From positions 806,001 through 870,000 of the forward strand of contig JAMBOW010000001.1 in the NCBI GenBank assembly GCA_023715865.1: a DNA stretch of 64,000 nucleotides. The letters run 5' to 3'. Source of the stretch: Neobacillus mesonae (lineage in GTDB: Bacteria > Bacillota > Bacilli > Paenibacillales > Paenibacillaceae). The position numbers were made by a program, and so were the translations under genes. Below are positions 27,669-35,566 of the stretch, one piece after another (within the stretch, counting starts at the first letter, position 1; each line of letters opens with the position of its first letter). The notes beneath the pieces were generated by a model. It made no database searches. It saw only the letters and a list, made by a program, of their open reading frames with translations, and was not told the origin of the DNA.

Positions 27669-27785
27669 ATAATTTTTTAATTATAATACTCCTGAATAAA
27701 GGTATTCCACATGGAGAAGTAATTGAGCACATAGGACAGGAAAGTATGGATTAACGGGACTTCCTGTTTCCGAGGAGTAATGCAT

Positions 27786-27820
27786 AACCGCCAGCTATTT
27801 TGCTTTGGCGGTTTTATTTT
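27786..27820 (+). terminator. Terminator after a fragment region
   Basis: AACCGCCA/TGGCGGTT eight-base perfect stem, 12-base loop, TTTATTTT. It lies 118 bases after the stalk gene and probably ends its transcript. Confidence 0.7.
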
Positions 27821-27974
27821 CCTTCGCTAAACAGTTAAGATTCTGCATATTATTTATCTGACTTTTGTCAGGCGACAAGAACATTATACTTTTGCCGGCT
27901 TCTACAGATTAATGCCGTGATTTAAAATACGAATGTGTATTTAGTAAAAAATGTGTTTGATTGTGCATTAACTA

Positions 27975-28005
27975 AATCTCCCCACCTTAATAAAGATGGG
28001 GAGAA
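27975..28005 (-). terminator. Terminator of the yjcZ-like gene
   Basis: Read on the minus strand, CTCCCCA.CTT pairs with AAG.TGGGGAG, then ATTT. It is 20 bases past the stop of the minus-strand gene. Confidence 0.6.
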
Positions 28006-28025
28006 CCAACTAATTATTTATTAAA

Positions 28026-28148
28026 TTAATATCCTTTGAAAGCTTTGGCAATGATGACGAGCAATATAAACAGTACTAAGATGGCAGCGATGCTGTTATT
28101 GTGAGAACCTCCGTTGTAAGAACCCCCAACATATTCATATCCACTCAT
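28026..28148 (-). CDS. yjcZ: YjcZ-family sporulation peptide
   Basis: A 40-residue peptide starting MSGYEYVGGSYNGGSHNN, with a single transmembrane helix (about 19-36, IAAILVLFILLVIIAKAF). This is the standard make-up of the YjcZ/YyzM-like family, Tyr-Gly-rich head then membrane anchor, found in spore formers. I chose the ATG at 28148 with a perfect AAGGAGGTGG site; the frame is open for 23 more residues upstream without a site. The family is linked to sporulation, but its molecular role is not known. Confidence 0.85.
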   Translation of the reverse strand: MSGYEYVGGSYNGGSHNNSIAAILVLFILLVIIAKAFKGY

Positions 28149-28685
28149 AAGTTCCACCTCCTTAGTGAGTCTTGCTAATATTCTATGCAGTTCAAAACAC
28201 ATTGCTTGGATATTCATACCTATGTGATAAGTAACCAGCAGACTTCAGCCTGGTTTTCTCTCGGTTCTGAGTTGAATAAAAGAGAGGTTCGTTTTGATTA
28301 CTAGGATGCTGAGGGTCTACAAGCGGAACACTTCCCGGGCAGGGAGCTGCTCATTTCATTAGGCTAAAGGGATGGTTTTTACATTTATATAAAATGTAAG
28401 TGTGTTAGGTTTGTTTCTGGAGCTGAGTTTATGTTTCTTAATGGGTTATGTAGTTACTATGGCCTTCGTACCATAAAACCTCTACAAGAAATCATGATAT
28501 GGCCAAACAAATAGTAGAAGGTACATTGGCAAACATTTAATAATTAAATTTGTTTTTTTGCATACTTTTATCCCAGTTGTTAAAAATGAGTAAGGATAAT
28601 ATTCTTGAACACTAAATGACTAGATATAAATAGTTAATCTAGAATAGTACCTATAAGGCTATTAGCTTAAAGGAGTGTTATAAAA
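28149..28685. other. Gap with a decayed type B element
   Basis: A GGGCAGGGAGCTGCTC stretch then TTTCATTAGGCTAAAGGGATGG (about 28337-28380) looks like a worn type B right half. Around 28490-28540 a short frame ending DMAKQIVEGTLANI and a stop suggests a lost gene. No complete gene is present. Confidence 0.45.
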
Positions 28686-29621
28686 ATGAAAGCAGTTGTG
28701 ATTAATCAATATGGAAGTAAAGAAGAGTTAGTTGAGCAGGAAGTGAATAAACCAAATGCTGAAGCCAATCAAGTGGTTGTAAAACTAGAGGCTACATCCA
28801 TCAATCCAATCGATTGGAAATTAAGAGAGGGTTACTTAAAAGAAATGTTTGATTGGGAATTTCCTATTATCTTAGGTTGGGATGCAGCTGGAGTCATAAC
28901 AGACGTTGGTTCAAACGTTACTAAGTGGAAAGTTGGGGACCGAGTATTCAGTCGTCCTGAAACAACTCGTCTTGGTACGTATGCTGAATATACAGCAGTT
29001 GATGAGCACCTACTAGCAAAACTACCTGATTCAATCTCATATGAGGAGGCTGCGGCTGTACCTTTAGCTGGTTTAACGGCATGGCAGGCATTGTTTACTC
29101 ATGGCCATTTAAAAGAAGGTGAAACTGTACTTATTCACGCTGGCGCTGGTGGTGTAGGTATTTTTGCCATTCAATTAGCAAAGTATGCCGGCGCTCATGT
29201 TATTACAACAGCAAGTAAAAAAAATCATGAACTTCTCTATTCATTAGGTGCTGATCAAGTCATTGATTACAAAAGAGAAAACTTTGAAGAGATTCTAAAA
29301 GATATAGATTTAGTGTTTGACACGATGGGTGGAGAAGTAGCAGAGAATAGCTATAAGGTACTTAAGCACAATACAGGAAGATTGATTACCATTGTTGGTG
29401 AACCAAATCATGATACTGCTAAGTCTCACAATGTATCGGCAAAGGGTATTTGGCTACAGCCTGATGGTGATCAATTGCAGAGAATGGCAGATCTGATGGA
29501 AGAGAAAAAGATTAAGTCGATTGTAGGAGCAACCTTCCCTTTTAGTAGACAGGGTATTTATGATGCACATGCTTTGAGTGAAACTCACCACGCTGTAGGT
29601 AAAATTGTCATTACATTTTAA
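28686..29621 (+). CDS. NADP-dependent medium-chain oxidoreductase (quinone reductase type)
   Basis: A 311-residue MDR-superfamily enzyme without the zinc ligands of alcohol dehydrogenase. The N-terminal GroES-like domain carries NPIDWKLREGYLKEMF and GWDAAGVITDVGSNVTKWKVGD. The Rossmann half has AGAGGVGIFAIQLAKYAGA (about 152-170). Such enzymes use NADPH to reduce quinones or enones. A good AGGAG site precedes the ATG. It stands alone between a gap and a type A element. A fragment of a different MDR enzyme occurs at 16.5 kb. Confidence 0.9.
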   Translation: MKAVVINQYGSKEELVEQEVNKPNAEANQVVVKLEATSINPIDWKLREGYLKEMFDWEFPIILGWDAAGVITDVGSNVTKWKVGDRVFSRPETTRLGTYAEYTAVDEHLLAKLPDSISYEEAAAVPLAGLTAWQALFTHGHLKEGETVLIHAGAGGVGIFAIQLAKYAGAHVITTASKKNHELLYSLGADQVIDYKRENFEEILKDIDLVFDTMGGEVAENSYKVLKHNTGRLITIVGEPNHDTAKSHNVSAKGIWLQPDGDQLQRMADLMEEKKIKSIVGATFPFSRQGIYDAHALSETHHAVGKIVITF

Positions 29622-29681
29622 AAAAGGAGACTGTCGTAAAAACCGATAAATATTAAATCAGGCTCTTTCTAAATGGAAGAT

Positions 29682-30040
29682 GTCGGGGGACAAGAACATA
29701 GTTCTATTAGAAGTCGCTATTTAGCGGCTTTTTTTAACGGTACAAGTTCTTGTCCCATGCGAAGGACAAAAACTTGTACCGATTGCCGGAATGGACAAGA
29801 ACATAGTCCGTTTGCCGATATTAGATGGTTATCAAAATAATAATAGATGTATTTAAAACCTCAATAACAAGCATAATGCAGGACAGTTTTCACATTTTTT
29901 TGGTGTAAGCTCCTGTTGCCTCTAGAGATTCTTTCGTTGCTTCTATGTAATCTCGCTAAACACCATTGTATGGGAATTTATAATCGTAGCCCTCGCTATA
30001 CAGCCATCGTTATTTCATTAAGCTAACGGGCAGGTTAGTT
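29682..30040 (+). repeat. Type A element with distant core
   Basis: Lead GGGGGACAAGAACATAG, terminator hairpin with seven T, large hairpin (arms 29739-29755 and 29764-29780, one mismatch), mini-hairpin and GATATTAGATGG. The core TTAAGCTAACGGGCAGGTTAG lies 180 bases further on at 30015-30040, so extra sequence separates the two parts here. Confidence 0.8.
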
Positions 30041-30119
30041 GAAGAGATGGGGCAGCCGACCAGCCATTTAATAGTCCACGATTACAGGAAGAAAGTATAA
30101 TAAAATAAAGGAGATGCTT

Positions 30120-30446
30120 ATGTTTAAATTAATCAAGGTGCATTGTCAGAGAAATTCGAAAAAGATTTTATTTATATGTTTTACAATATTTTTTTTACTC
30201 TATTTGTTTTTCTATAGCTCAAGTGTAACGACTATTACAAAGGTAGAAGGTAAGGAAGTTGGAAAATTCAAGAACTATATCACTATTACTAGTGGAAGTG
30301 GCGAACGAGAAAAGATATCTGTGCCTGAGTCTACATATAGTTTAGTAGAGACTAATCAAACTTACTTCATTACGTATTACCATAATTTTATAAGAGGTAA
30401 TTATATCAAAAATCTTGAAATTACTGAGCCACTTAAAAAATCATAA
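30120..30446 (+). CDS. Small membrane protein, unknown function
   Basis: I do not recognise this 108-residue protein. A basic start is followed by one transmembrane segment (about 16-35, ILFICFTIFFLLYLFFY), then an extracytoplasmic domain of about 70 residues with the strand-rich FKNYITITSGSGEREKISVPE. The size and layout resemble the protein at 5170-5538, though the sequences are not clearly alike. The ATG at 30120 has AAGGAG six bases upstream; the one at 30114 is adjacent to that site and rejected. Confidence 0.65.
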   Translation: MFKLIKVHCQRNSKKILFICFTIFFLLYLFFYSSSVTTITKVEGKEVGKFKNYITITSGSGEREKISVPESTYSLVETNQTYFITYYHNFIRGNYIKNLEITEPLKKS

Positions 30447-30555
30447 ATTAGATCAATATTTAAAATGAGAGGTTGAGTAACCACAGGAATGAACAAACTA
30501 TGTTATGCTGGATACAACAAAGTGCCTTCATTTCAAGAAAGGGGTTTAAAATGCC

Positions 30556-30828
30556 ATGTGCCGAAATATCAAGACCTTATTTAATTTCGACCCGCCTGCG
30601 ACGGATGAAGAAATCCAGGCTGCAGCGCTGCAATTCGTAAGGAAGCTCTCGGGCTTTAACCGTCCATCCAAAGCGAACGAAGCCGCGTTTAACCAAGCGG
30701 TGCAAGAGTTCACCGTCGTTGCACGGCAGCTGCTAGATTCTCTGGTGACTCAAGCCGAACCTCGCAATCGAGAGGTCGAGATCACTCGGGCCCGGGCACG
30801 AACCGCAAAGCGATTCGGGGAATCCTAA
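30556..30828 (+). CDS. DUF2277-family protein
   Basis: A 90-residue protein starting MCRNIKTLFNFDPPATDEEI, which matches my memory of the DUF2277 family (uncharacterised, common in soil bacteria), including the later LQFVRKLSGFNRPSKANE and RARARTAKRFG end. No function is known. The GC content is clearly higher than in the neighbours, a sign of separate origin. AAAGGGG lies 11 bases upstream. The ATG at 30551 is in another frame. Confidence 0.8.
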   Translation: MCRNIKTLFNFDPPATDEEIQAAALQFVRKLSGFNRPSKANEAAFNQAVQEFTVVARQLLDSLVTQAEPRNREVEITRARARTAKRFGES

Positions 30829-30920
30829 GCAGTTATAGACGGAATCGCATTAGAGTTATAGAATTATTTATAAATTTTGTAAATTAAAGAACGCGATATT
30901 AAATAACTCAGACGACAAGT

Positions 30921-31079
30921 GTCGAGGGACAAGAACATGTTCCCATTGAAAGTCGCTATTTTAGCGGCTTTTTTATTTTATCGGTACAAGTTCTTGTACC
31001 GATTGCCGATTATATGTCCGATTAGATAGATATCTAATTGAAGTTCACAGCTTTTTCATTAAGCTAACAGGCAGGTTAG
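30921..31079 (+). repeat. Type A element with shortened large hairpin
   Basis: Lead, terminator hairpin with six T, then a collapsed large hairpin GGTACAAGTTCTTGTACC, the TTAGATAGATATCTAA hairpin, GTTCACAGC and the core TTAAGCTAACAGGCAGGTTAG. A deletion between the two large arms explains the change. Confidence 0.85.
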
Positions 31080-31156
31080 TGTTATGCTATTTCTCAAACA
31101 TAAGAATGAGATATAATTTTTATAATACCAATTGTTTTTTATTAGGAGGTATTTTC

Positions 31157-31894
31157 ATGAGTAATTATCATCTACTCGACATCGATTTTGAAAATAACGG
31201 ACTAAAACAGGTCATTACTCCGATCCTTATTCAAAATGAGTTCGATACGATTCTCATCGATTGTGGTTATCCAAATTTCATGCCTCTTATTGAAGAAGCT
31301 GCTAACCGGCATAACGTTACTCTCGATTCGATTACTAAAGTTATCGTGACTCATCACGATGTGGACCATATTGGATCGCTCGCTGCGTTGAAGAGGACGT
31401 ACCCGCACATCGATATCATCGCTCACGAGCTAGAAGCGCCCTATATTGAAGGGGCGAAAAAGTCGTTGCGGCTTGAACAGGCTGAATCAACGTTTAATGC
31501 ATTGCCGGATGAGGCAAAGCCAAATGTAGAGCAATTTATTCGCTTCCTACAGTCAATCGAGCCGGTTCCAGTTGATCGAACGGTGACCAATGAAGAATGG
31601 CTTCCTTGGTGCGACGGGATTAAGATCATCCACACTCCAGGGCATATGCCTGGGCATATCTCATTGTATTTGCCCGCCAGCAAAACTATAATCGCTGCAG
31701 ATGCCATCGTCATCGAGGAAGGAAAGCTCGACATCGCTAATCCCCATTATACAATGGATCTGGATGAGGCAATCCGCTCCGTACAACGATTGCTCGACTA
31801 CGACATTGAGCAGATGATTTGCTATCATGGAGGTTTATTTCATGGCGATGTTCAACAAGCGATCCAACAACTAATTCATAAATATAAGTCTTAA
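31157..31894 (+). CDS. MBL-fold metallohydrolase
   Basis: A 245-residue metallo-beta-lactamase-fold protein. The metal-binding motif reads H66-H67-D68-V-D70-H71, with Asp in the place of the second histidine of HxHxDH, a known variant. Further ligands are in HTPGHMPGHISLYL (His), the AADA strand (Asp) and CYHGG (His). Such proteins hydrolyse esters, lactones or thioesters. I chose the ATG at 31157 after a perfect AGGAGGT site, which removes a 26-residue upstream extension. It lies between a type A and a type B element as a single-gene unit. Confidence 0.88.
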   Translation: MSNYHLLDIDFENNGLKQVITPILIQNEFDTILIDCGYPNFMPLIEEAANRHNVTLDSITKVIVTHHDVDHIGSLAALKRTYPHIDIIAHELEAPYIEGAKKSLRLEQAESTFNALPDEAKPNVEQFIRFLQSIEPVPVDRTVTNEEWLPWCDGIKIIHTPGHMPGHISLYLPASKTIIAADAIVIEEGKLDIANPHYTMDLDEAIRSVQRLLDYDIEQMICYHGGLFHGDVQQAIQQLIHKYKS

Positions 31895-31907
31895 ATATTT
31901 TGAACTC

Positions 31908-32003
31908 GTTAAGCTAACGGGAAACGTTAATTCAAAATAGCATGGAGCAGTTTGCCGGTTGGCAGCTGTTCCTTTTTCATTAAGCTTACGGACAGGTTAG
32001 TTC
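31908..32003 (+). repeat. Type B dispersed element, complete
   Basis: Core GTTAAGCTAACGGGAAACGTTAATTC, hairpin GGAGCAG..GCCGGTTGGC..CTGTTCC with five T, and core ATTAAGCTTACGGACAGGTTAG. The two cores form direct repeats around the terminator, starting 14 bases after the MBL stop. Confidence 0.9.
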
Positions 32004-32216
32004 AACAACTGGGATACATAAATTTTATTTTTTCTAGCTGTCTTTTAACGACGATTGTAACTTCATTGTTATTCGGTGGGTTAGCATTGTGCTTTGCGAG
32101 TTTTTTAGTAAGTTGATTTCCTTATAGAAGAAGGGCTGAATTAAAGGGAACGATAACTTATAATAAAGATATGTGCTATGATTTTTATATTCGCATACAT
32201 AGAGAGGGGATTCCGC

Positions 32217-32730
32217 ATGAACCAAAGGCCGTCAAAAGAAGAATACGCCGGGGACTTCGGCGAGTATATCCGGTTGGTGCCAGAAGGCAACATCATCGAC
32301 ATTCTGCTAGCTCAGGAAAAGCACATGACCGAGCTGCTGGCATCGCTGTCCGAAAGCCAGGGTGTGTATCGGTATGCGGAAGGAAAATGGACGCTAAAAG
32401 AAGTCGTGGGGCACATCACGGACGGGGGAACGCGTTATGTCCTACCGCTTGCTCCGGTTCTCAAGAGGGGACCAGACGACGCCTCTGCCCGGTTATGACC
32501 AGGAGTTGTTCATCCCTCCTTTTGGAAGCTGGACAATCGAGCAATTGGCCGAAGACTACCGGGCTGTACGGCAATCGACGATTACGCTACTGCGCGGGTT
32601 GCCGGCGGAGGCGTGGTCCCGCAAGGGCACAGCCAACAACGTAAGCATTACGGCTCGCGCCCTTGCGTACGTCTGTGCGGGACACGAACTTCATCACATG
32701 GGGATCATCCGAAATCGGTACTTGAGTTAG
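32217..32730 (+). pseudogene. DinB-family protein gene with a one-base frameshift
   Basis: The first frame runs MNQRPSKEEYAGDFGEYIRL to EVVGHITD and then goes out of frame in a run of five G near 32422. Dropping one G joins it to the second frame, ERVMSYRLLRFSRGDQTTPL to HELHHMGIIRNRY. Together they form a DinB/DUF664 four-helix protein of 170 residues with metal ligands in GHITD and HELHH. GAGGGG precedes the ATG. The unit is GC-rich compared with its neighbours. The frameshift may be decay or a sequencing error. Confidence 0.8.
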
Positions 32731-32744
32731 TCGTCTGGTAGATC

Positions 32745-32787
32745 AGGACGGAGGCTGCACGGACAGGGCGGCTTCCGTCCTTTCTTT
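32745..32787 (+). terminator. Terminator of the DinB unit
   Basis: AGGACGGA/TCCGTCCT eight-base stem, a long loop, then TTCTTT. The gap to 33146 otherwise holds a core TTAAGCTAACGGGAAACT at 32969-32987 and no gene. Confidence 0.65.
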
Positions 32788-33146
32788 ATGGCATACTCCT
32801 CCCACCCCGTTCTTTCATAAACTGATAGGAAGAGAGCCGAGCGGCTTGGGGCGGCGTGATACTATATTCGATACTCTTGCAGGTAGCATGTATCGATTAC
32901 AGTATTCCGCTCGGGCGAGATCGAGCAATTGCCTGTTTCTGATGCCACTCCTTTTTGAGGGGTTTTGGATTAAGCTAACGGGAAACTATGCTCAATGATG
33001 CCTTAGCTGCATTAACGTGTGCAGCACTAAATTGTTAATTCCAGGCAGCAAAATCGCAATCAATAAGATCCCAATTTCATGTATAGAAGGTATAATAAAA
33101 TCATGAAATTTTGATTATGGATTACCAAAGAAGGAAGGAATTGGGA

Positions 33147-33538
33147 ATGCGATTCTTAAAGCGGCTCAACTTACGATTCTAGTGAAAGATCAGGAGGAAG
33201 CCAAACAATTTTATACGGAAAGACTCGGATTTGTTGTCATCTCGGATATGGAGTTTGGTCCGGGATCTCGATATCTAGCGGTCGCTCCGAGAGAGAGTAA
33301 CGAAACGTTATTTGAACTGGTAAAGGCGGACAACCCGGCCCAAATTGCTTTGATCGGCAAACAGAGCGCTTATCAAGTCCTGATCATGTTTGAAACAGAT
33401 GATATCGAAGGCGACTACTTTGAAATGAAAAAACGTGGTGTCGTGTTCCATGGAGAACCGAGCTTAGTTCCGGGAGGAAAAGGAGTCGGTTTTGAGGATA
33501 TGTACGGTAATCAATTTGACTTGTTTCAAGCGGAATAA
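33147..33538 (+). pseudogene. VOC-family protein gene with a start-proximal frameshift
   Basis: An ATG at 33147 with AAGGAAGG eight bases upstream opens MRFLK, then runs out of frame. Adding one A to the AAA run gives MRFLKAAQLTILVKDQEEAK, continuous with the long frame to 33538. The protein would be a 130-residue VOC enzyme with QFYTERLGFVV and GVGFEDMYGNQFDL, and one metal ligand in the late Glu-Asp-Gly-Asn area. Translation could also start at the GTG at 33182, but no binding site precedes it. Relatives include glyoxalase I-like and fosfomycin/bleomycin-resistance-like proteins. Confidence 0.75.
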
Positions 33539-33637
33539 TCAATAAGATTACACGACGGTTTGATTTTTTATAGAAGGTTGTAATTCGATGAATTCAAACC
33601 GCACCCTATAAAATTAAAAAAGGTAGACCGTGTTGAA

Positions 33638-33730
33638 ATTAAGCTAAGGGGAAACGTTAATTCAAAATAGCAAGGAGCAGTTCGCCGGTTGGCAGCTGCT
33701 CCTTTTTCGTTAAGCTAACGAGCAGGTTAC
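33638..33730 (+). repeat. Type B dispersed element, complete
   Basis: Core ATTAAGCTAAGGGGAAACGTTAATTC, hairpin AGGAGCAG...CTGCTCCTTTTT, core GTTAAGCTAACGAGCAGGTTA. The next 180 bases hold only a doubtful 42-residue minus-strand frame. Confidence 0.9.
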
Positions 33731-33915
33731 ACTAATGAACCTTTAAATTAAATATAAGAATAAGGCTAAAGCCAGAGCTAGTGCTCAGTCTTTAGGAATT
33801 TCCAATCATCTAAGGTGACATTTTCAAGAGGCCGAAGATCTTCCACCATAGATTTTTTTACAGGATCGTAGATTCTGCGACTTTTAGAAGCCTGAACCAA
33901 CCGCATTATCTGAGT

Positions 33916-34299
33916 TTAGTCTGTGTGTGCGACGCCGCTGATTTCAATAAGTTGCTGAGGGGATGCAAGGTATGTCACGCCTATGCAGCTGCCGGCCGGC
34001 CGGTGTTGCCCCATGTACTCCTTGAATATCCGGATGCATGGCTCGAAATGCTCTTGCGCGTTTGTCAGATAGACCTCCACATAAGCGAGGTTGGACTTTG
34101 TGACACCAAACCCTTCCAGTACACGATCGAGATTCTCAAGCGTCTGTCGGGTCTGTGTCTCGATATCGCCATCGCCAACGAACGCGCCCTCCGTATCGTG
34201 GGAAAATTGTCCGGAAATGTAAATGGTTCCGTTGACGCTGTAGCCTTGAGTAATACCGTGATCCCAAAGATTATGATTATAAGTTTTGACATTAGCCAT
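33916..34299 (-). CDS. RidA/YjgF-family protein lacking the key arginine
   Basis: A 127-residue trimer-forming RidA-fold protein. Family features are GYSVNGTIYISGQFSHDTEG, TQTRQTLENLDRVLEGFG, VEVYLTN and HFEP. In true RidA the segment RPARSAV carries the Arg that binds the substrate carboxylate during enamine/imine hydrolysis; here it reads RPAGSCIGV, so the Arg is Gly. This argues for a Rid subgroup with another role. AAAGGAG lies upstream of the ATG on the minus strand. No partner gene is adjacent. Confidence 0.9.
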   Translation of the reverse strand: MANVKTYNHNLWDHGITQGYSVNGTIYISGQFSHDTEGAFVGDGDIETQTRQTLENLDRVLEGFGVTKSNLAYVEVYLTNAQEHFEPCIRIFKEYMGQHRPAGSCIGVTYLASPQQLIEISGVAHTD

Positions 34300-34372
34300 T
34301 TTTTTCTCTCCTTTATTTCAAAGTAAGGTTAGTATAAATGAGTGATTACTTTATTCAAGTTGGTGTATAATC

Positions 34373-34693
34373 ATGATAATAATTTTGAGAGGACGGGAGT
34401 GGATACTATATAACATTGGGGGAGTAGGAAGTGGTAAGTCATAAATAGCAGAAGAGTTAACTCGACTTAATATTCCACATTATGATTTAAATGATATATT
34501 TCAGAACAATGAACAGCTACCTTACAGGGATTCTACTTCTAAAATTGAACGCTAAAAGGCTTTACATCATAAACAGGAGCTTCTCTGGTGACTTCAGTTG
34601 ATAAGTGGTGGAAATAATCGAGGTAGCGCTGATTGAGATGATATTCATATAGAATTGAATCCTTATTATTGTAAAGTCATAGACCGTAACTAA
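34373..34693 (+). pseudogene. AAA-type/adenylate-kinase-like ATPase pseudogene
   Basis: The frame starts MIIILRGREWILYNIGGVGSG with an intact-looking P-loop GGVGSGKS, followed at once by TAA where Thr is expected. Reading on: IAEELTRLNIPHYDLNDIFQ, then further stops after KIER, ELLW and GSAD, while LISGGNNRG remains recognisable. It resembles topology-modulation/FlaR-like small P-loop kinases. Four or more nonsense codons and a shortened end show old decay. Confidence 0.75.
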
Positions 34694-34737
34694 AACAGCA
34701 GCATTTTGGAATGATTCCAAAATGCTGCTGTTTTTAA
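34692..34737. terminator. Large bidirectional terminator
   Basis: A perfect 21-base inverted repeat around a single base (core CAGCAGCATTTTGGAAT), with T runs on both strands. It separates the + strand pseudogene from the converging minus-strand gene at 34734 and overlaps that gene's last codon. Confidence 0.85.
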
Positions 34738-35510
34738 ATTTGGCACTTTTCTGACATTTTGGTTTTGATTAACTTTTGGATTTCTGCTGTGGATTGCTTC
34801 TGCTCAGGGGAGCCATGTCTAGATTGCATTTTCTTGATATCCTTGTAAGAAATTTGGTCTGTATTCCCCCATTTCATCCATGGAACTTTGTCGTACAGGT
34901 GATGCTGATAGTACTTCCAAGGAATAATGCTTCCCGGAGCATAATTATATGTTCCCATGTTGACTGCATCACTTATTTTAAGTCCATTCTCTGTGTTGTA
35001 GACAACTTCAAAACGACCATTTGCTGATATAAACTTCACATGATAGGCAGCATCAAATCCGGTTACTTCGTACCGGTGATATCTTGCACTAAAGAGTTGC
35101 CATTTACCGCATGCAGCAAGTTTGATCATCTCATCTATTTGCTCTGGGGCATTTCCATAACGATTCAGTTCATTACGAAAAAAATGGATCTTCTCAGTGA
35201 TGTACGGCAGTTGTCTGACGTGTTGATCAAATGTCTCAAAAAACAAATCAGAATGCATGTGCTCAAACAGAATGTCAGAATGATTCCCGAAATCATGCAT
35301 CATCCGAGTAAGGATCGCATGGGCTGCAATTGCTTTAGAATGGTCAAATACATACCATTTGCGATGTCCTGATCGAATTTGAGTATATTGCTGTGAAAGC
35401 TCGGAAAAATAGCTCTCGCTTAAAAAATCAGCTTCAATTTGGACATGCACATCAGGATAGATCACATTTTCAGCAATACGTTGGGATCCATATATGGACA
35501 CCAGAAGCAT
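34734..35510 (-). CDS. Membrane-anchored protein of unknown function (DUF3919-like)
   Basis: A protein of at least 258 residues that, by memory only, resembles the uncharacterised DUF3919 family. Recognisable stretches are KWYVFDHSKAIAAHAILTRM, RQLPYITEKIHFFRNELNRYG, EQIDEMIKLAACGKWQLFSARYHRY and NMGTYNYA. The first ATG (35510) lies inside a hydrophobic anchor (LAILFLIMLLVSIYG). The frame stays open upstream to an ATT at 35576, which has AGGTGGGG seven bases before it and would give a proper basic start and full anchor. That start would overlap the stop of the beta-lactamase-like gene by ten bases, so the two form an operon. Confidence 0.65.
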   Translation of the reverse strand: MLLVSIYGSQRIAENVIYPDVHVQIEADFLSESYFSELSQQYTQIRSGHRKWYVFDHSKAIAAHAILTRMMHDFGNHSDILFEHMHSDLFFETFDQHVRQLPYITEKIHFFRNELNRYGNAPEQIDEMIKLAACGKWQLFSARYHRYEVTGFDAAYHVKFISANGRFEVVYNTENGLKISDAVNMGTYNYAPGSIIPWKYYQHHLYDKVPWMKWGNTDQISYKDIKKMQSRHGSPEQKQSTAEIQKLIKTKMSEKCQI

Positions 35511-35566
35511 AATAAGAAAAAGGATGGCAAGTATTATTTTTATTTTTACTGGTCGATTATTAGTGA

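Noticed and set aside
33778-33906. A 42-residue minus-strand frame (MRLVQASKSRRIYDPVKKSM...) ten bases after the RidA-like gene
   Set aside because: The amino acid pattern looks natural, but no ribosome binding site precedes the ATG and the frame begins within the expected terminator zone. It may be the remnant of a C-terminus; not enough to list as a gene.
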